Made by a program: the position numbers and the translations under genes. From assembly GCA_028346125.1 (NCBI GenBank), contig JAOMEV010000024.1, positions 1-39,460 on the forward strand: a stretch of 39,460 nt of DNA, written 5' to 3'. The notes beneath the pieces are model-generated. The model ran no database searches. It worked only from the letters and a program-made list of their open reading frames with translations, and was not told where the DNA came from. Shown here piece by piece: positions 38,642-39,460 of the stretch (position 1 is its first letter; every line of letters starts with the position of its first letter). The stretch is from Bacteriovoracales bacterium. Its GTDB lineage: Bacteria; Bdellovibrionota; Bacteriovoracia; Bacteriovoracales; Bacteriovoracaceae.

Positions 38642-39460
38642 CTATTGCAATTGGTGAACCTCACTTTCTACTGAAGGATAATGAGGAGATTTTGTAAGTA
38701 TATTATCCATGACGGAAGTAAGTTTGTCCCAGTCTTTTTTGAGGTCAAAGGTGGATTCATAATTAAGGGGGATATTTTCTAGCTCTAGAGTTGAGGCCAA
38801 TTGTGACATTCTTTTCATAAGTTGTTTTAGTTGCTTTACTTCCTTGGCCTGTTGATCTTCTTCCAGGCAATTGTTAACGGCCGTGTCTATACCGTTTGCC
38901 TTGGCCTCTTTAATAATCTTTCTGACTTCTCTTACGGTTTTATCTTTAATTACTGGGAGAATCTTTTTTTGTTCACTTTTAGAAAGCTTTATAACCTCAT
39001 TTGTTTGTCCTATAGAGAGATCGCCTTCACTTCTGGCCTTTTTAGTTTCAGCTGAAGCCTTTTCATCTCTTTCAATGGCCTGAAATACTTGTCGATGACT
39101 CATACCAGTTTTTTCACTTACATCTTTGACAAATTTTTGAGAGGCAAGGATTTCAATTTTATTTCCAGATTCCTCTGCAGGAATTTCTTCTTCATATTCT
39201 TGGAGTTCTTTCTCTATCTTTTCGACTTGTTCTGAATTGTTATTTAAAAGAGCTGTATAGAGTTCTTTTGCTCTCCTTAAGTTGGCCTCAAGTTCAAGTT
39301 TGTCCAAGTCTTTGCGGACGAGGTTTTCGTCTATGGAAATAAGTTCTTTTTGGAGAGAGTCACCATCAACGCGCTTGATCCATACTTCTTCTCGTCCCAA
39401 ATTTTTGAGTGCTGTATATCTTCGACCCCCTGCCAAAAGATAGTTATCCTGATCAATGAG
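38642..39460 (-). CDS. ParB/Srx-domain DNA-binding protein, N-terminus outside the window
   Basis: The frame is open to the window edge, so the start lies beyond. The visible part begins in the ParB N-terminal domain: LLAGGRRYTALKNLG (the family GxRRxxA motif) and SIDENLVRKDLDKLE (the ENxxRxDL motif). A helix-turn-helix follows (DVSEKTGMSHRQVFQAI), then a long charged helical tail (QQAKEVKQLKQLMKRM). ParB proteins bind parS sites for chromosome or plasmid partition or act as transcription regulators. No ParA is visible. ENLVRKDL and the divergent tail suggest an accessory ParB-like protein more than the main chromosomal ParB, but this is not certain. Confidence 0.85.
   Translation of the reverse strand, partial: LIDQDNYLLAGGRRYTALKNLGREEVWIKRVDGDSLQKELISIDENLVRKDLDKLELEANLRRAKELYTALLNNNSEQVEKIEKELQEYEEEIPAEESGNKIEILASQKFVKDVSEKTGMSHRQVFQAIERDEKASAETKKARSEGDLSIGQTNEVIKLSKSEQKKILPVIKDKTVREVRKIIKEAKANGIDTAVNNCLEEDQQAKEVKQLKQLMKRMSQLASTLELENIPLNYESTFDLKKDWDKLTSVMDNILTKSPHYPSVESEVHQLQ

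Noticed and set aside
38378..38674. Plus-strand frame of 98 codons opposite the lipoprotein gene
   Set aside because: The reverse strand has a strong ribosome site, a signal peptide and a lipobox; the plus-strand frame is its shadow.
1..39460. CRISPR array or insertion sequence
   Set aside because: No regularly spaced repeats, transposase motifs or terminal inverted repeats with target duplications were found on reading.

Overview
The window comes from a low-GC (by eye roughly 35-38 % GC) Gram-negative bacterium. Signal peptides, a lipoprotein, periplasmic binding proteins and a 7TMR-DISM sensor kinase support a two-membrane cell. The style (many CheA-like or 7TMR-DISM kinases, short AT-rich spacers, AGGAG-type ribosome sites) resembles the Bdellovibrionota/Bacteriovorax side of the tree. 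That placement is an inference and is not proven by any marker here.

Layout. 1-2.5 kb: the 3' end of an unknown gene, an unknown gene, mnmA (tRNA 2-thiouridylase) and a convergent small Cys-rich protein. 2.6-6 kb: an accessory stretch with a small protein behind a sigma-54-like site, tRNA-Leu(GAG), a reverse-strand mini-operon of three tiny genes (the middle one a previously hidden 50-aa membrane peptide), a secreted class-3 lipase and a 52-aa ORF. 6-11.6 kb: a signalling block with a stand-alone receiver domain and two large divergent membrane kinases that both carry an HPt domain plus a CheA-type ATPase domain.

11.6-32.4 kb: an almost complete anaerobic (early cobalt insertion) vitamin B12 locus. 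cobC and cobS run leftward. Rightward, a consensus-like promoter and a cobalamin riboswitch precede about 19 kb of overlapping genes: cbiX-ferredoxin, a DUF3209-like gene, an FNR-like flavoprotein, cbiD, cbiC, cbiET, cbiL, cbiG, cbiH with an extension, cbiF, cobA-hemD, cobO, cbiA, cbiZ, cobU, cobT, a cobD-cbiP fusion, cbiB and cbiM. A strong intrinsic terminator closes the unit. Together they cover uroporphyrinogen III to adenosylcobalamin, with two gaps: no cbiJ/cobK (precorrin-6A reductase) and no precorrin-2 dehydrogenase are visible. The two non-canonical early genes (DUF3209-like and FNR-like) are therefore candidates for missing redox or accessory steps. cbiD as written needs a -1 frame change at an A7 tract next to its start codon.

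32.3-34.1 kb: remains of two sensor kinases. One is a 7TMR-DISM kinase reduced by an internal deletion to its signal peptide plus the end of its ATPase domain. The other is a CheA-like G2-box fragment. An intact family-3 binding protein lies between them. 34.1-38.7 kb: a MacB/FtsX-like permease overlapping a ZnuA-like metal-binding protein (no ATPase nearby), a secreted metallophosphoesterase, a polytopic membrane protein and a small lipoprotein. The window ends inside a ParB-like gene on the reverse strand.
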